Source: Paramecium sonneborni
Taxonomy: Eukaryota; Ciliophora; Oligohymenophorea; Peniculida; Parameciidae
Length of the DNA: 64,000 nucleotides
Reading direction: 5' to 3'
Assembly (NCBI GenBank): GCA_905182985.1
Contig: CAJJDN010000173.1
Span: 27,355-91,354 of the forward strand
Shown in pieces: positions 1 to 11,873 of this stretch. The notes beneath the pieces were generated by a model. It searched no databases. It was not told where the DNA came from and saw nothing but the letters and a program-made list of their open reading frames with translations. A program made the position numbers and the translations under genes. The number at the start of each line of letters is the position of its first letter. The stretch's first letter is position 1.

Positions 1-612
1 AGCCTCTAAATTTTTATGATCAATTATTAAAGCTTACTCAATATCTTATAGAGCATTATCAAATTAATTAATCTTATAAAATGCAAATGCTCTTCTTAAA
101 TATGCTTTAAAACAATTATCACTATTGGCCAAAATTGTGTATTTTCCTTAATGTGCAATTTCCAACACTTTTGAACAATCTTCAATTGCTTAATTAAATT
201 AATTCAATTTGATATAAGAGATAGCTCTATTTAACCATAAAACTACATTATCTTAAATTAATTTAAGTGCCTCAGTATACATAATGATAGCTTATTAATA
301 ATTTCCATTTAAATAGTATTCATTCCCTATTTTTTTCAATTCATCAGCTTTTTAAATAATGATCTGTTTTAGTTCTGATTCTTTTGAATTTTAAAATTTA
401 CTATTACTATCAGGGTTTTTGATTGGAGATATAGTAATATTAAAGTGCTAAATAATTTTAGTAAATTCATATTTCTATTAAGAAAGCGAATTCTATTTTA
501 ACTATTGCGATTGTTTTGATTATTTAATTTGATCTATAATTTAATCTAGCTTTATTTATGAATCTCTTAAAGCTTCAAAATCGAATTGCAATTAAAAGTC
601 TTTAGATTACAT
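1..612 (-). CDS. TPR-domain protein, N-terminal part (runs off the window)
   Basis: The frame opens with an ATG at 612 and stays free of TGA to the window edge, giving at least 204 residues with TAA/TAG read as Gln. The first 85 residues are polar and Gln/Lys/Ser-rich. From about residue 90, TPR helices follow: ADELKKIGNEYYLNGNYQQA, then WLNRAISYIKLNQFNQAIED and AYLRRAFAFYKINQFDNALQ. The pattern of a first repeat with KxxGNEYY, then NRA and RRA, is typical of HSP70/HSP90-binding co-chaperone TPRs (SPAG1, RPAP3, TOMM34-like). I infer a chaperone adaptor, perhaps in dynein-arm assembly, but the C-terminus is missing so the subfamily cannot be fixed. No intron is needed in the visible part. Confidence 0.75.
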
Positions 613-852
613 ATAATAGATGTTAGTATATATATATGTATTATAAATATTAATCGAATATTGAATATTAAAATTCAAGGTTTGAATACGGATTAAGTCA
701 ATGCCAAAGCACTATAGGATAAGGAAAAGGCAAGGAGTACTCCAAAAATTCCAACTAATATTTTATATTATTCATCGCTTAGAACTTTTCTTTAAATCAT
801 TATATAAATAATATTAAATATTGATGAATAGATATACTTATTGTATTATATT

Positions 853-1353
853 TCAAATAATTTCTACAAATGCTTTTGGATGTTAAAAGACTGTAGCGGT
901 TGGTTTGACAACTTCAGCATTTCTTGGAAGGACTGGTTATCTTTTGGTTGAAATATGTTTTTTTAATTTATTGGCTTCTGTTTTCTTTTTATCATTTTCT
1001 TAAACTCTTTTAACAAATTCCTCTCTGCATTTTGATGGTCTCAAATGATCAGCTCTAACGTGAAATCTCTTCTCTACATATCTACCTCTGACTCTTCTTT
1101 GTAATGAAACACCAATTCCTCTTGGATTTACATTGAATACTCTGGCAGTACGACCATGATAATATTAGAAAGGGACACCTTTGTGTTATGCACCATCAAC
1201 CAAAATATCAACAAAATCACCTAAGATTAATGATATATGCATACCTCTTCTGAATGTTTAGAGTGTTTTACGAATGCTAATGTTTCCATGTCCTCTGAAT
1301 GGTTTAGCAAACTTGCTTCTAGTACCTTTTTTCAAACCATAACTATGTGTCAT
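853..1353 (-). CDS. RPL21: 60S ribosomal protein eL21
   Basis: An uninterrupted 166-aa frame starts with MTHSYGLKKGTRSKFAKPFR and ends at the TGA at 853-855. The length matches eukaryotic eL21 (about 160 aa). Characteristic segments are visible: RGHGNISIRKTL near the start, GDFVDILVDGAQHKGVPFQY in the middle, then YYHGRTARVFNVNPRGIGV and the basic C-terminal region RGRYVEKRFHVRADHLRPSK. It is a structural protein of the large subunit, acting in cytosolic translation. It has no intron and sits head-to-tail with another ribosomal protein gene (eS26) on the same strand. The family call is strong and the start is fixed by homology. Confidence 0.95.
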
Positions 1354-1461
1354 TTATTGAAGATATTAATTTTTTTTTAAATTATTTATACTATAAAGAT
1401 GAGAAAGGGATTCATACAATAAGAAATTCAAATTTATTAATGTATGTTTGTAATATATATA

Positions 1462-1864
1462 TCATTGAGCTGCGACTGGAGCTTAAACTTTGGGGGCATC
1501 CTTTTTTTATGTTGATTATTGAGCAGGTCGTTTTCTTTCAATGACTCGAATTCTTCTATCTTCAGCTGATCTAACTCTCACAATACGAGCATGGATAGCA
1601 CATGATACGCAATACTATTTTTGTTAATATAAACACTACTTAGAGTTTGTCAAACAATTTAGGAATTGATTATTATTATTTTTAATCATAAGCTGATGCT
1701 TCTAAGATATCCTTTTTTGATGATGCATCAACTATGTCTCTAACAGTGAATCTCTTGATGGCCTTATCTTTACCAACTAATCTACAACAATTTGAGCATG
1801 TCACTGGTTTAACATGTCCTCTATTTTTCTTAGAACGACCATTATTTCTTCTCTTTGATGGCAT
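1462..1864 (-). CDS. RPS26: 40S ribosomal protein eS26
   Basis: This is a two-exon gene of 125 aa. Exon 1 starts at 1864 with [20 protein letters not shown] and carries the zinc-site cysteines in CSNCCRLV. A 25-nt intron (1615-1639, GTA...TAG) is needed to join LFDKLQ to [13 protein letters not shown], the universally conserved eS26 core with the second CxxC. The frame ends at TGA 1462-1464 after a basic, Pro/Gln-rich tail. eS26 lies at the mRNA exit channel of the small subunit. The intron length is not a multiple of three, so retention would shift the frame. Its position next to eL21 is probably coincidental. Confidence 0.95.
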
Positions 1865-1978
1865 AAGAATTTTTATTTTTTTAATAATTTATTTAAAATG
1901 ATTTAATTTTTTTTTCATATTAACTTCCATAATACACATATCTATTTAATTAATAATAGTACATATTCAATATAATAA

Positions 1979-4375
1979 TCAGCAATCAATCATAGGAAAT
2001 ATATCATTTAATATTTAATTCAATTCATTTTAATCTAAAGGTTTAGTTAAATAATAATCCATTCCAGATTCATAACTCTTTAGTTTTGTATCTAAATCAC
2101 AAAATCCTGTATTTGCAATACAATATGCTTTATTTATTATTTATTCATTCATCATTCTTTTCAATTCTTTTACTGTATTAAATCCATCCATTATAGGCAT
2201 ATTAATATCTAAAAATATTAGACTAAAGAATTTATTCCCACAAATTTAACAAGGTTTATTTTTCTTATCTAAAACTTAATTTATAGCTTCACTTCCATTA
2301 TAAGCACCATCACATTTTGATTGATATTTTGACATCAATAATTTTAAACATTGAATATTGAAATATTCATCATCAACTATTAATACTCTTGAACAACAAT
2401 CACTTTTTAAACTACATTGAATTATTGATTATTAAAATTTAGGACTTAAAATTGGAGGATGAATTGAATAAATACTACTCTCTTCTTTTTAACTTCTTAA
2501 ATCATAACTAAAACTAATTTATTTTGTTGATGGAAATTTATATATCTTTGAATTAGTTTGAACAATACTTCCTCTCTATCCATTTCTAGAATGAGATTAT
2601 TCCTTTATTTAATCTTCATAATATGAATTTGCAGAAATAAATCTAATTGTTTATTAACTACTTTTATTTGTTAATCGACTTGATTTTTTACGAGTAAATT
2701 CTTTTGTTAATTCATTAAAATGATTTTTTATAGCAAATTTAAATTAACAACCTTTAGACATTCTTTTTACTTCTATTTAATTATCTTAATTTCCCATTTA
2801 CTTTACTAATTAATTTGATATTCCTAAACCTAATCCTATCCCTACTGATTATTCAGATACTCTAAGAAATTTATTCGATTTTAATAATGAATTTAAATTC
2901 TATGCTTCCTCTTCAGTCTAAAGTATTTATCAATTATTTACCATCCCAACACCATCATCTATAATTAACACTTTGCAATCAAAACTATCATTTGTTATTG
3001 CTATCATAATCGATGATTGAAATGAATATTTTATTGCATTTTATAACAATTAAAATAATACTTAACGAAATCTTGTTTTATCTCCAATAAATGAATAACA
3101 TTCGAAATCAAATTTATAATCTACTTTTATTTACTTACTTTCAATACTATCTTAAAATAAAGATACCATAAATTTAATCTCCTATTCTATATCTAATTCT
3201 TCTAATTTTAACGAAAATTGCTACAAATTAATTAAATTATAATCTCTTATTGAACCAACTATGAGACTTAATTACTCACAATTAATCCATATTGGATCCA
3301 AATATTTTAATTTTGTGTAATCATCTATTTTTATATCATCTAAAGCCATGGCTGTAAATGTAATAATACTATTTAAATTAGTTCCTAATTCATGAGATAA
3401 TGATCTACACATATCTATTTCTATTGATTCCTCTAGATCAACTTTTTTATGTTTTTATGGAATCTATACTATTTCAATTTGATAACATCTGATATCTTCG
3501 CATAACAAACAACTGAGTAGCAATACATAATTCTCATATTTTATATAATCATTTTTTTCAATTGTTCCTAAAATCTTTTAATCTATTGATAATTGTTCCA
3601 TTAATTATTTTACTTCGCAAGACTTGGATTCTTTTTCGAAAATATAATTTAATCTCAAACTTAACATTATTTAAATTGCCTAATCACTTTAACTTTTATG
3701 ATTTACTAACTCCTCAAATTCTATATTAGAATCTATCAATTCGAATTCTTAATTAAAGATTAAGGAGTTTTAAGATAAAATCATTCTTTTCGTTGAAGAT
3801 GTTTAAACAAATTTCTATTGTTATTTTAAACCATCTCTAAAATCATCAATTTCAATTATAACATTCCTCTCTTATTGTTTTAGAGTCTACTAAATAGTAT
3901 TATTGTGTTTCTTCACTCTGTAGATCCATACAATAAAAATAATAACTTAGAATAAATTTATCATTGTTATTGAAATGTCTTTTATGACTCCTCTTATTTA
4001 AAATAAATTAATGGCCATTTAAAACACAATCATTATTGGCTAATTTCGTTGTTTTATTAAGTCAATTGATAAGAAAAACATTTAGCTTTAAATTAATGAA
4101 CAAAACATGAATTCGAAATTGTATTATTATGCTATCCATAATGAGATGATCTTTAAAAATATGCCTATTACTTCGAATCTTTAATTCCATGTATCCTTTT
4201 TTAAAAAATAGCATAAAAGCGAGATGATAATACCACTTGCATAAATCATACTTGAAAGCCAGAAGTTTAAAAATGAAGTAGCTATATTAAGCAGAAAATG
4301 AATACCTTAATTAATGTAAATTAGTAATCCCATCTAACAAACATCACTTAACAGAACATGTTGCTATGAAATCAT
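1979..4375 (-). CDS. hybrid sensor histidine kinase / response regulator
   Basis: About 798 aa, read as one uninterrupted frame. The N-terminal third (about residues 1-200) is hydrophobic and probably holds several membrane segments. It is followed by a dimerisation/phosphoacceptor block with SLSHELGTNLNSI, where the His is the expected autophosphorylation site. The ATPase domain shows an N box (FQLLQNAIKYS), G1 (DDGVGM) and G2 (SVGIGLGLGIS). A C-terminal receiver domain contains LIFLDINMPIMDGFNTV, with the acceptor Asp, and YYLTKPLD, with the conserved Lys. The protein would pass phosphate from His to Asp within one chain. The start is the first in-frame ATG (4375); the frame is open further upstream without another ATG, so an extra 5' exon is possible. 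It is divergent from the gene at 4704. Confidence 0.85.
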
Positions 4376-4703
4376 TATTATTGTTTGATATAATAAATTT
4401 AGCAAAGTTCTCAATGTAGTTAAATAAAAGAATACTGAATTAATTAAATTGGAAACTTATTTATAAAATGAACGAGCATACAATTCATTCAATATGTACC
4501 ATAGATAAGTAAAATTATTTATTGAAAAAAGGAGGACACATTTGATGAGAATGGTGTATGTATAAGAATTGAGAATTCCAAAAATATAGAAGAATTATAT
4601 ATTAAGTAAACTCTATAGAAAATTAAGAGTAAAGAATGCATTCTAATTTTAATATAAAAATTATATATAAAGTGAAGATGAAATATTTAAATTATAATAT
4701 AAA

Positions 4704-7338
4704 ATGGCTGATACATTTTTATTAACAGAGGCATAGATAACATAAAAGAAACCAGTGTAATTGAGTCCTCCAAAGATAGAAACTGAAGCAGAGAAGAAAG
4801 AGAGACATTGGTAATAGATTTTGAGTAAAATTCTATTCAATCCTCCAAATGATGATTATTATTAAAAATGGCCAATAAAACCAGGTTGATATGAAATGAT
4901 TAAATTTTAATAGGAATATTTTTCTATAAAGCTTTGGCATTAGGAAAATTAGCAACAGAATAGATAAGAGTTAATATTCCTGAAAGCATAATGTGTTTTG
5001 AATAAACTTACATTTTAATGTATACAGATCCAAACACAGGATAATTGATGAGGAAAACGGATATAGGATATTAGGATTTTGAGAATAAAGTATAAGTTGA
5101 TTAAATTAGGTACATCAATATCATGAAGAATATTTGAAACGTCATGTAAATAATGATAGATTTGATAAGAGAACTAATGTATTTGAGAATTAGGATAATC
5201 CATACATCATAAGTAGAGGTTAAACAGGATAGGATTGGAATATGTCTAAAGCTGTATATACATTTCGATAATAAAAAGAGAGGAAAGTTTAATTAGATAA
5301 TAATAAATTAGAATAACGATTTGTAATATCAAGAGTAATGAAAGCAACAATAGTTAGACTGGTATTTTATACAAAGAATTCTAAATCATCTTGTGCAAAT
5401 TACGGTTATCGAATTATGAATGTAATGGAATTATATGATCCAAATCCAAAAAAATCAATAACAAATAAGACTACAATTAATACAGAACAATAAAATTCAT
5501 TTACAATCTAATAGATAAAGGGAGTAGGATTGTATGAATATGAAAGAGTATGTGAATAGATAGTCACTTATTTAGAGAAGAATTATCCTGTGAGAATAAG
5601 AACAGGTGTATTTGATTTTCTTTAAGATCCAGAGGGTAGAATATGGCTATTTAATTGTAAATAGTTGATGATGGAAAATGCTATATCAATGAGTGAAATT
5701 TAAGGAGTTGGTTAAGGGAAAAAAACATTAGATTAATTGACTTGTTCAGTTTATTGTAAATTATGTGGTATCATTTTTAAAAAAGATGATGCTAGTAAAA
5801 CACTTACTTATAAATTATTATGGGAATTAGTTTAACATTTAAAAAAAAGAAATAAATAATTAACAAATATTAAAGTATCACATTTATCTACCAGACCATG
5901 TAGAGTATGTGATGTATGTTATATGTTAATTGTTGGAGAACATGAATTAGTAGAAATTGAATAAAAATTTGCTATGGCTTAAAACATTCCATTAGGAGAT
6001 GCTATCATAAGAGTACCTATGGATAGTAAACCAAAACATAGACCAGCTTTATTAAATGAATAATTATATTAATGGAGATTGTTATTTTATTTAGAAATGG
6101 TTGATTTGCAAGGAAAAAGATTGATAGATTTAAATGGAAATCCTGTAGGAGATTTAAAAAATATTGTATTATAATATCGTTTACACTAATCAAAATCATC
6201 ATTTAAAACACACATCATTAAAGATGATAATTAATAAACTATAAAATCAAATAAATAATAAACTTCTCAATCATAATAAAAGTAACTTAGATTTAGTGGA
6301 ATAGAGAGATCAGATTCTATTGATGATCAAGAAGGGTAATTAGATGATTAATTTGCATAAATAAATGATGAGAATTTAAAATTGAATGTGATAAGAGTTC
6401 ATTATTTTTTTAGTGAAACAACAGATATAGAAAAGTTTTTATCAGAAACAGAAATAAAGATGAGATTATGTTAAGGTTCAGAATGGATCAATTATGTTGC
6501 AGAAGGATCTACAAAAACAATTCATCATTTTAAAAATTCATAAATGGGAGGATAAAGACATAGAGCATAAGTATTATTATTTTTTGCAAATGGACATTAT
6601 TGCATATTAAATTTATAAGTTGGATTGGTAATTATATAATTAATAAATTAGTTTTGTGATGGTTAATACAATACTGGTAAATTGAATCTTTATAAATATA
6701 ATAATGTTTATTTTCCAGATGATAATTATTACAATTGTAATCCATTTCCACCTGAATGGATGGAAATATTTGATCCTTAGTATGTGAATATGCATAATAC
6801 ATTTGAAGAATAAGTAAAGGAAATTGAAGCATATTCCCCAAAGTGTACAAAACATGAATTAAATCAAATGATTGATTTTAATAAATATAAGGAAACAACA
6901 AAATACAAAGCAGTAAAACCTAAGATTGATGCAAAGAAAAGAGATATTTAATCAGCAGCACCTTAATATGGTGCAAATACTTAATAAGTACTACCTAAAT
7001 TACCTTAATCAGGTAAGAAATATTCAAATACATTGAGATAGTTTGATGAATAACAATTATTACAACATTACACTTTAGAAGAATAGGATATAGGTGAATT
7101 ATTATTTGAAGAGAAGAAATAGAATAAAAGAATTAGTAAAGAAGATAGAGAATTTTATGAATAACATAATTTATATGATGAAGAAGGAGAAGATAGTTAA
7201 GAAGACCAAGAATTAAATTTAAGATTGAATAAATAGATTTAAAAGTCAATGAAATAATTAGATAATTAATAATAGTAATCGAATTCTGTAAGAGCAATAA
7301 GATCAGCATAATAATTACCACCAAAAGGACATAGATGA
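4704..7338 (+). CDS. unrecognised 853-aa protein with paired-cysteine segments
   Basis: The ATG at 4704 begins MADTFLLTEAQITQKKPVQL. Introns at 4885-4913 (29 nt) and 5090-5109 (20 nt) are forced by frame; a third at 6628-6651 (24 nt, divisible by three and without TGA) is likely but optional. The middle has clustered cysteines and histidines (TCSVYCKLCGIIF, then RPCRVCDVCYMLIVGEHE) that could bind zinc. A globular region follows with FSETTDIEKFLSETEIKMRL and GSEWINYVAEGSTKTIHHFK. The last 150 residues are charged and Gln-rich. I do not recognise the family. The 5' end faces the histidine kinase gene across 330 bp, so the two probably share a promoter region. The stop TGA is at 7336-7338. Confidence 0.8.
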
Positions 7339-7405
7339 TATAATATTATAATTATTATTAATATAAAAATGGTATATTAGTGGACAAACTTTGTATGGGA
7401 AACCA

Positions 7406-7829
7406 ATGCATGGTGGTTAAGAAGGATTAGACCTGTATTATTATAATATAATAAAGTTTGTTGTATTGGGAGCATTTGCATTCACAGCATTCTATGGAGG
7501 GAGATATTATTTCTTTGGAAAATGGGCTTATTATAAACAAAGATAATTTACAGAGCCTGAACTAATTGCTTAAGCAGAAGTCAATAAGAGGTTAAATTAT
7601 TATTTAAATGATCTCTAGAAATTGGGGTTATGGAGTTTGGTACAAACCAACATTAGAAAGAAGCAGAAAGAAGTTGTTGTAGGATGCATTGAAAGGTAAA
7701 AACAATTAAAATTAATGGATAGATAAATATAGATATGCTATGACATGGGAAGAATTATTTTATGAAGATCCAAGACCAGTTGAAGAAATTCTTGAAGAAG
7801 AAAACTCCTGGGAAGAATATGAGATTTGA
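7406..7829 (+). CDS. small one-TM protein, possibly mitochondrial
   Basis: 131 aa after removing one 28-nt intron (7591-7618, GTT...TAG). The start MHGGQEGLDLYYYNIIKFVV leads straight into a hydrophobic helix (LGAFAFTAFYGGRYYFF), then an amphipathic region (RQFTEPELIAQAEVNKR) and an aromatic, acidic C-terminus (RYAMTWEELFYEDPRPVEEI). Size, one N-terminal TM and the aromatic/charged tail resemble accessory subunits of ciliate respiratory complexes, but this is only inference. The frame is open for 12 codons upstream without an ATG, so ATG 7406 is the best start. It lies 67 bp downstream of the previous stop and converges on the gene ending at 7903. Confidence 0.7.
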
Positions 7830-7902
7830 CAAGATTTAATATTCCCTATATTGTTATATATTATATGTAATTATTATTTCATACTAAGAAAATACAGAAG
7901 TA

Positions 7903-8594
7903 TCATTCTTGTTTTAGAGATGTTGTAATTGCCTATGCCAATTTCACCAATTCACTTACATAACTAGATATCTTATATTATTATTTATACGTCGAAGTTA
8001 ATGATGATCTACTAACTAATGAAGACTCTATCTTATTACGCAAGGCTACTATCTCATTTAATGGCACTGTATCACATAATAATCTTCCTTGCTTTCTTTA
8101 TTAATCTATCATTCTCAACTATACACAATCATTAGACCTTTATAATAACTTCCTTTCTTAAGGTTGGTATTTCTTATTATTTTGACATTACTTTTCATTT
8201 GAATTACTACTTATCACATTCTAACCCAAATTATTCTATATTCTTCATCTTTTACATCATAATTAATACATTTATCTCATCCCATATGCTTTATGAGGAG
8301 AATAAAGATTCTTCTAAGGAGTCAAATTATCGTTAGAATTATAATTTAAAGTTGTCTAACGAGATTAAGATAAATCTCGAATTCTTGTTTACAAATTATC
8401 AAATGATGGCACTCCTTAACGATTCTCTTTCCTTTCATTATTACAATCTCTTACTTTACAGAATTGAAACTCGATTAATTTATATCACTTGTCAAACTCA
8501 AATTCAATCTATCCTTTACTTAAGAACGGTATGATTTTAAATCAAAATTACCATCAAGAGGACGCCGTTAAGATTAATCTATATATGTTCTCAT
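7903..8594 (-). CDS. unrecognised 213-aa basic, Ser/Gln/Asn-rich protein
   Basis: Three exons give 213 aa starting MRTYIDQSQRRPLDGNFDLK. Introns at 8432-8454 (23 nt, GTA...AAG) and 8243-8269 (27 nt, GTA...AAG) are needed to avoid TGA codons; the total coding length is then an exact multiple of three. The protein is low-complexity and basic, with a more ordered C-terminus (PLNEIVALRNKIESSLVSRS, then ISSYVSELVKLAQAITTSL) likely to be helical. I recognise no domain. On the plus strand the same DNA shows apparent frames only through codon shadowing. It is convergent with the gene ending at 7829. Confidence 0.7.
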
Positions 8595-8656
8595 TACTTA
8601 TTTATAATATTTAAATTTTAAAAACCAATTTTATTTATTCTAGGCTATTATTAAAA

Positions 8657-9865
8657 TAAAATTATTGAAATCAAAATTTTTTCATATTTCTAACTGAGAT
8701 AGAGTTTTTAAAATCATACAATGAACATAACTATGGTAATATAGATTTCGGAGAACATTATGTTGTTGATACTTTAGTATGGTTTGCTATATATTAACTA
8801 ATAGGTCTATTAGCTTATTTTGTATAATAGGTTTATTCTAACTTTTTTTTTCCCTTATTAGACAAAAATAAAAAATTTGCCAAAGATTTACGATTCTAAT
8901 GCATCTTAGGCTTTAAATTATAAAAATCCTCATCAGAATCATTTTCATTTAATACCTACACATGATGTTATTATTTCAATTACCTTGAATATACTAATAA
9001 CAAATACTTGATTCCTTCAGTTAATAAATTAGCTACTGTTGAAGGTTTATAAACATGTACATTCTAGTTCATTACTTTCTTCATTTTATTCCTCTGTCGA
9101 TCTCGTATTTTTTAAACAATCTTATATCTTATTATGAATTACACACAATGAAAATACTTTCTAAATCTTTTGTATAGTCTCTTCCTTCGATTAAAGCTAA
9201 TTTGTTTTAAAATTAATTCAATTTACTTGCTCTCAAATGAAAATAATTAAAAAGTCTTTTGAATAAATGAATTGCTCTTACCACAATTAATACAATTGCA
9301 GCTCGAATTTGCCATCGTTGTTGAAAAATACTTCTTCAATCTTCTTTATTATCTTTCACTTCTTTATGGTGTCTCCTCAACCACAGATATTCTATGCTTT
9401 GTAAATAGCTACAATCTATCAAAGAATCGATATGTTCGACTGCTTTATTATTAAGAAACTATCTTTCGATGTTATTGCTTTTTTGGTGACTGAAGCGATG
9501 ATTTATTCATTTTATTAATAACAATAAATTGACTGGAATTCAATTTATTCAAATTAATATAAGATTCACTCTATGAAATTCATTATTTTACATTCTAATT
9601 TCATTATTTTTCATTTTCTAAATAAAAATTATCACATCATATACTAATTAAAACCATCTCAGTTATCTCTTCATATTTATATAAAATGAATAATTAAATT
9701 ATATTAAGAATCTAATTACAAAAAAAAACTCATTTATATGACAAGTTAAACTAAATTTAAAAAAAGGTTTTACATAAAAAAATAATTTATTTTTATTTCA
9801 ATCCTTTACCTTAAAAACTGAAACCATGAAAAAGTATAATTAATTTAAATTCATAAGAAAAATAA
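8657..9865. repeat. 1209-bp direct repeat, copy 1
   Basis: This block recurs at 9867-11075 with a constant offset of 1210 and the same length. I saw no mismatch where I compared the copies by eye. It contains a complete gene (stop 8671, start 9510) and its flanks. The copies are separated by a single ambiguous base at 9866. That layout is what two overlapping contig ends look like when joined without merging. A true recent tandem duplication is the alternative. Confidence 0.9.
8671..9510 (-). CDS. unrecognised 279-aa basic protein (copy 1)
   Basis: A single-exon frame of 280 codons starts MNKSSLQSPKKQQHRKIVSQ and ends with VRNMKKF at TGA 8671-8673. It is rich in Lys, Arg, Gln and Ser, with one Cys cluster (NSSCNCINCGKSNSF) that could be a small metal site. 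A helical middle follows (FNRRKRLYKRFRKYFHCVQF), then STVANLLTEGIKYLLLVYSR. I do not recognise a family; the high charge would fit a nuclear or cytoskeletal protein, but nothing proves it. The plus strand also looks open here, but only because minus-strand coding avoids TGA. An identical copy is at 9881-10720. Confidence 0.75.
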
Positions 9866-9866
9866 N
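9866..9866. other. single N at the junction of two identical blocks
   Basis: One undetermined base sits exactly between the two copies of the 1209-bp repeat. Sequence up to 9865 equals sequence up to 11075, and sequence from 9867 equals sequence from 8657, so the N marks an artificial or unresolved join. Confidence 0.95.
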
Positions 9867-11075
9867 TAAAATTATTGAAATCAAAATTTTTTCATATTTC
9901 TAACTGAGATAGAGTTTTTAAAATCATACAATGAACATAACTATGGTAATATAGATTTCGGAGAACATTATGTTGTTGATACTTTAGTATGGTTTGCTAT
10001 ATATTAACTAATAGGTCTATTAGCTTATTTTGTATAATAGGTTTATTCTAACTTTTTTTTTCCCTTATTAGACAAAAATAAAAAATTTGCCAAAGATTTA
10101 CGATTCTAATGCATCTTAGGCTTTAAATTATAAAAATCCTCATCAGAATCATTTTCATTTAATACCTACACATGATGTTATTATTTCAATTACCTTGAAT
10201 ATACTAATAACAAATACTTGATTCCTTCAGTTAATAAATTAGCTACTGTTGAAGGTTTATAAACATGTACATTCTAGTTCATTACTTTCTTCATTTTATT
10301 CCTCTGTCGATCTCGTATTTTTTAAACAATCTTATATCTTATTATGAATTACACACAATGAAAATACTTTCTAAATCTTTTGTATAGTCTCTTCCTTCGA
10401 TTAAAGCTAATTTGTTTTAAAATTAATTCAATTTACTTGCTCTCAAATGAAAATAATTAAAAAGTCTTTTGAATAAATGAATTGCTCTTACCACAATTAA
10501 TACAATTGCAGCTCGAATTTGCCATCGTTGTTGAAAAATACTTCTTCAATCTTCTTTATTATCTTTCACTTCTTTATGGTGTCTCCTCAACCACAGATAT
10601 TCTATGCTTTGTAAATAGCTACAATCTATCAAAGAATCGATATGTTCGACTGCTTTATTATTAAGAAACTATCTTTCGATGTTATTGCTTTTTTGGTGAC
10701 TGAAGCGATGATTTATTCATTTTATTAATAACAATAAATTGACTGGAATTCAATTTATTCAAATTAATATAAGATTCACTCTATGAAATTCATTATTTTA
10801 CATTCTAATTTCATTATTTTTCATTTTCTAAATAAAAATTATCACATCATATACTAATTAAAACCATCTCAGTTATCTCTTCATATTTATATAAAATGAA
10901 TAATTAAATTATATTAAGAATCTAATTACAAAAAAAAACTCATTTATATGACAAGTTAAACTAAATTTAAAAAAAGGTTTTACATAAAAAAATAATTTAT
11001 TTTTATTTCAATCCTTTACCTTAAAAACTGAAACCATGAAAAAGTATAATTAATTTAAATTCATAAGAAAAATAA
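9867..11075. repeat. 1209-bp direct repeat, copy 2
   Basis: Second copy of 8657-9865, beginning immediately after the N. It continues without interruption into unique sequence at 11076, whereas copy 1 continues leftwards into unique sequence at 8656. Together they describe one locus seen from two contig ends. Confidence 0.9.
9881..10720 (-). CDS. unrecognised 279-aa basic protein (copy 2, probably the same gene)
   Basis: Appears identical to the gene at 8671-9510, with the same start, stop and 280 codons. Because the duplicated block is bounded by an N, this is most likely the same locus represented twice, not a paralogue. It should be counted once unless the tandem arrangement is confirmed. 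Confidence 0.7.
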
Positions 11076-11873
11076 AAAATAAAATTTTATAATTACCAAT
11101 TTATTTCTCATTCATTCAATTTAAAGTTTCAAAAAAATTTTGGTTTTTTTTGGAAGCTCATTTTTATTTATTAGTCTGCCATATTAAAAAAAAAATTATC
11201 GAAAAATTCATGTTATTATTATAATTGGATTGACAGATTATTTCAAATTTGATTGAAAGGCTATCAATAATTTCACTTTAGCCTTTAAATGATATTTATC
11301 TAATCCTAAAAAATAGTTAAAGAAATTTAATGTTATTTAGATTAATAAAAATAACTTTAAAATTCTATTATTTCTAAAATGATAAGATAGGATTTTAATA
11401 ATCATATCTTTGATAGAGCAAATATATTAAAATGATACACACTGAGTTCATAAAGAAAAAAGTAATTACTAATAATCAAAGTTACTAAGAATTTGTATTC
11501 AAAAGATGATTAAGAAAAACATAAAAACAATAATCAATTAATATGAAATCACCATGAGGGAAGAAAAACATTATAATAAAAGTAAACTTTGATATTTTAT
11601 AAGCATAGGCTATTAAATTAAATCTAGAAAAGATAAAAAAAAATTATTTAAGAATAAGATTATAAAAAACAATTATAAAAGTAAAATGATAAATTAAGAA
11701 TAAATTCTGTTAATTTAAGATTGTTAAATCACTTGTTTAAATATGATTTGATTGGTGTGATAATTTATAAATATAATATTTGGTAATTATTTTGCAAAAT
11801 TTTCTGATAGAATGTTCTTTTGATATTAAAAATTGTATTCATACGTGGAATTAATAAAATAAAAAAATTATAT
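10721..11873. other. intergenic stretch, no confident gene
   Basis: About 1.15 kb of very AT-rich DNA between the minus gene ending its 5' side at 10720 and the PDI-like gene. Plus-strand frames around 11430-11810 are open for up to about 85 codons and contain GT...AG pairs. They have no good start and low-complexity Lys/Gln/Asn composition, which chance openness in this base composition can explain. I see no RNA gene. Confidence 0.5.

Noticed and set aside
7865..8534. Plus-strand frame with an apparent +1 shift or TGA-as-Trp reading
   Set aside because: The minus strand reads as a proper three-exon gene with typical introns; the plus frame is a shadow caused by TGA avoidance on the other strand.
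8690..9600. Plus-strand reading with all three stops as sense codons (Condylostoma-like code)
   Set aside because: The minus strand has a clean 279-aa frame under the ordinary Paramecium code, so no further code change is needed.
11430..11810. Possible small plus-strand gene with introns upstream of the PDI-like gene
   Set aside because: No usable start, low-complexity composition, and open length compatible with chance at this base composition.
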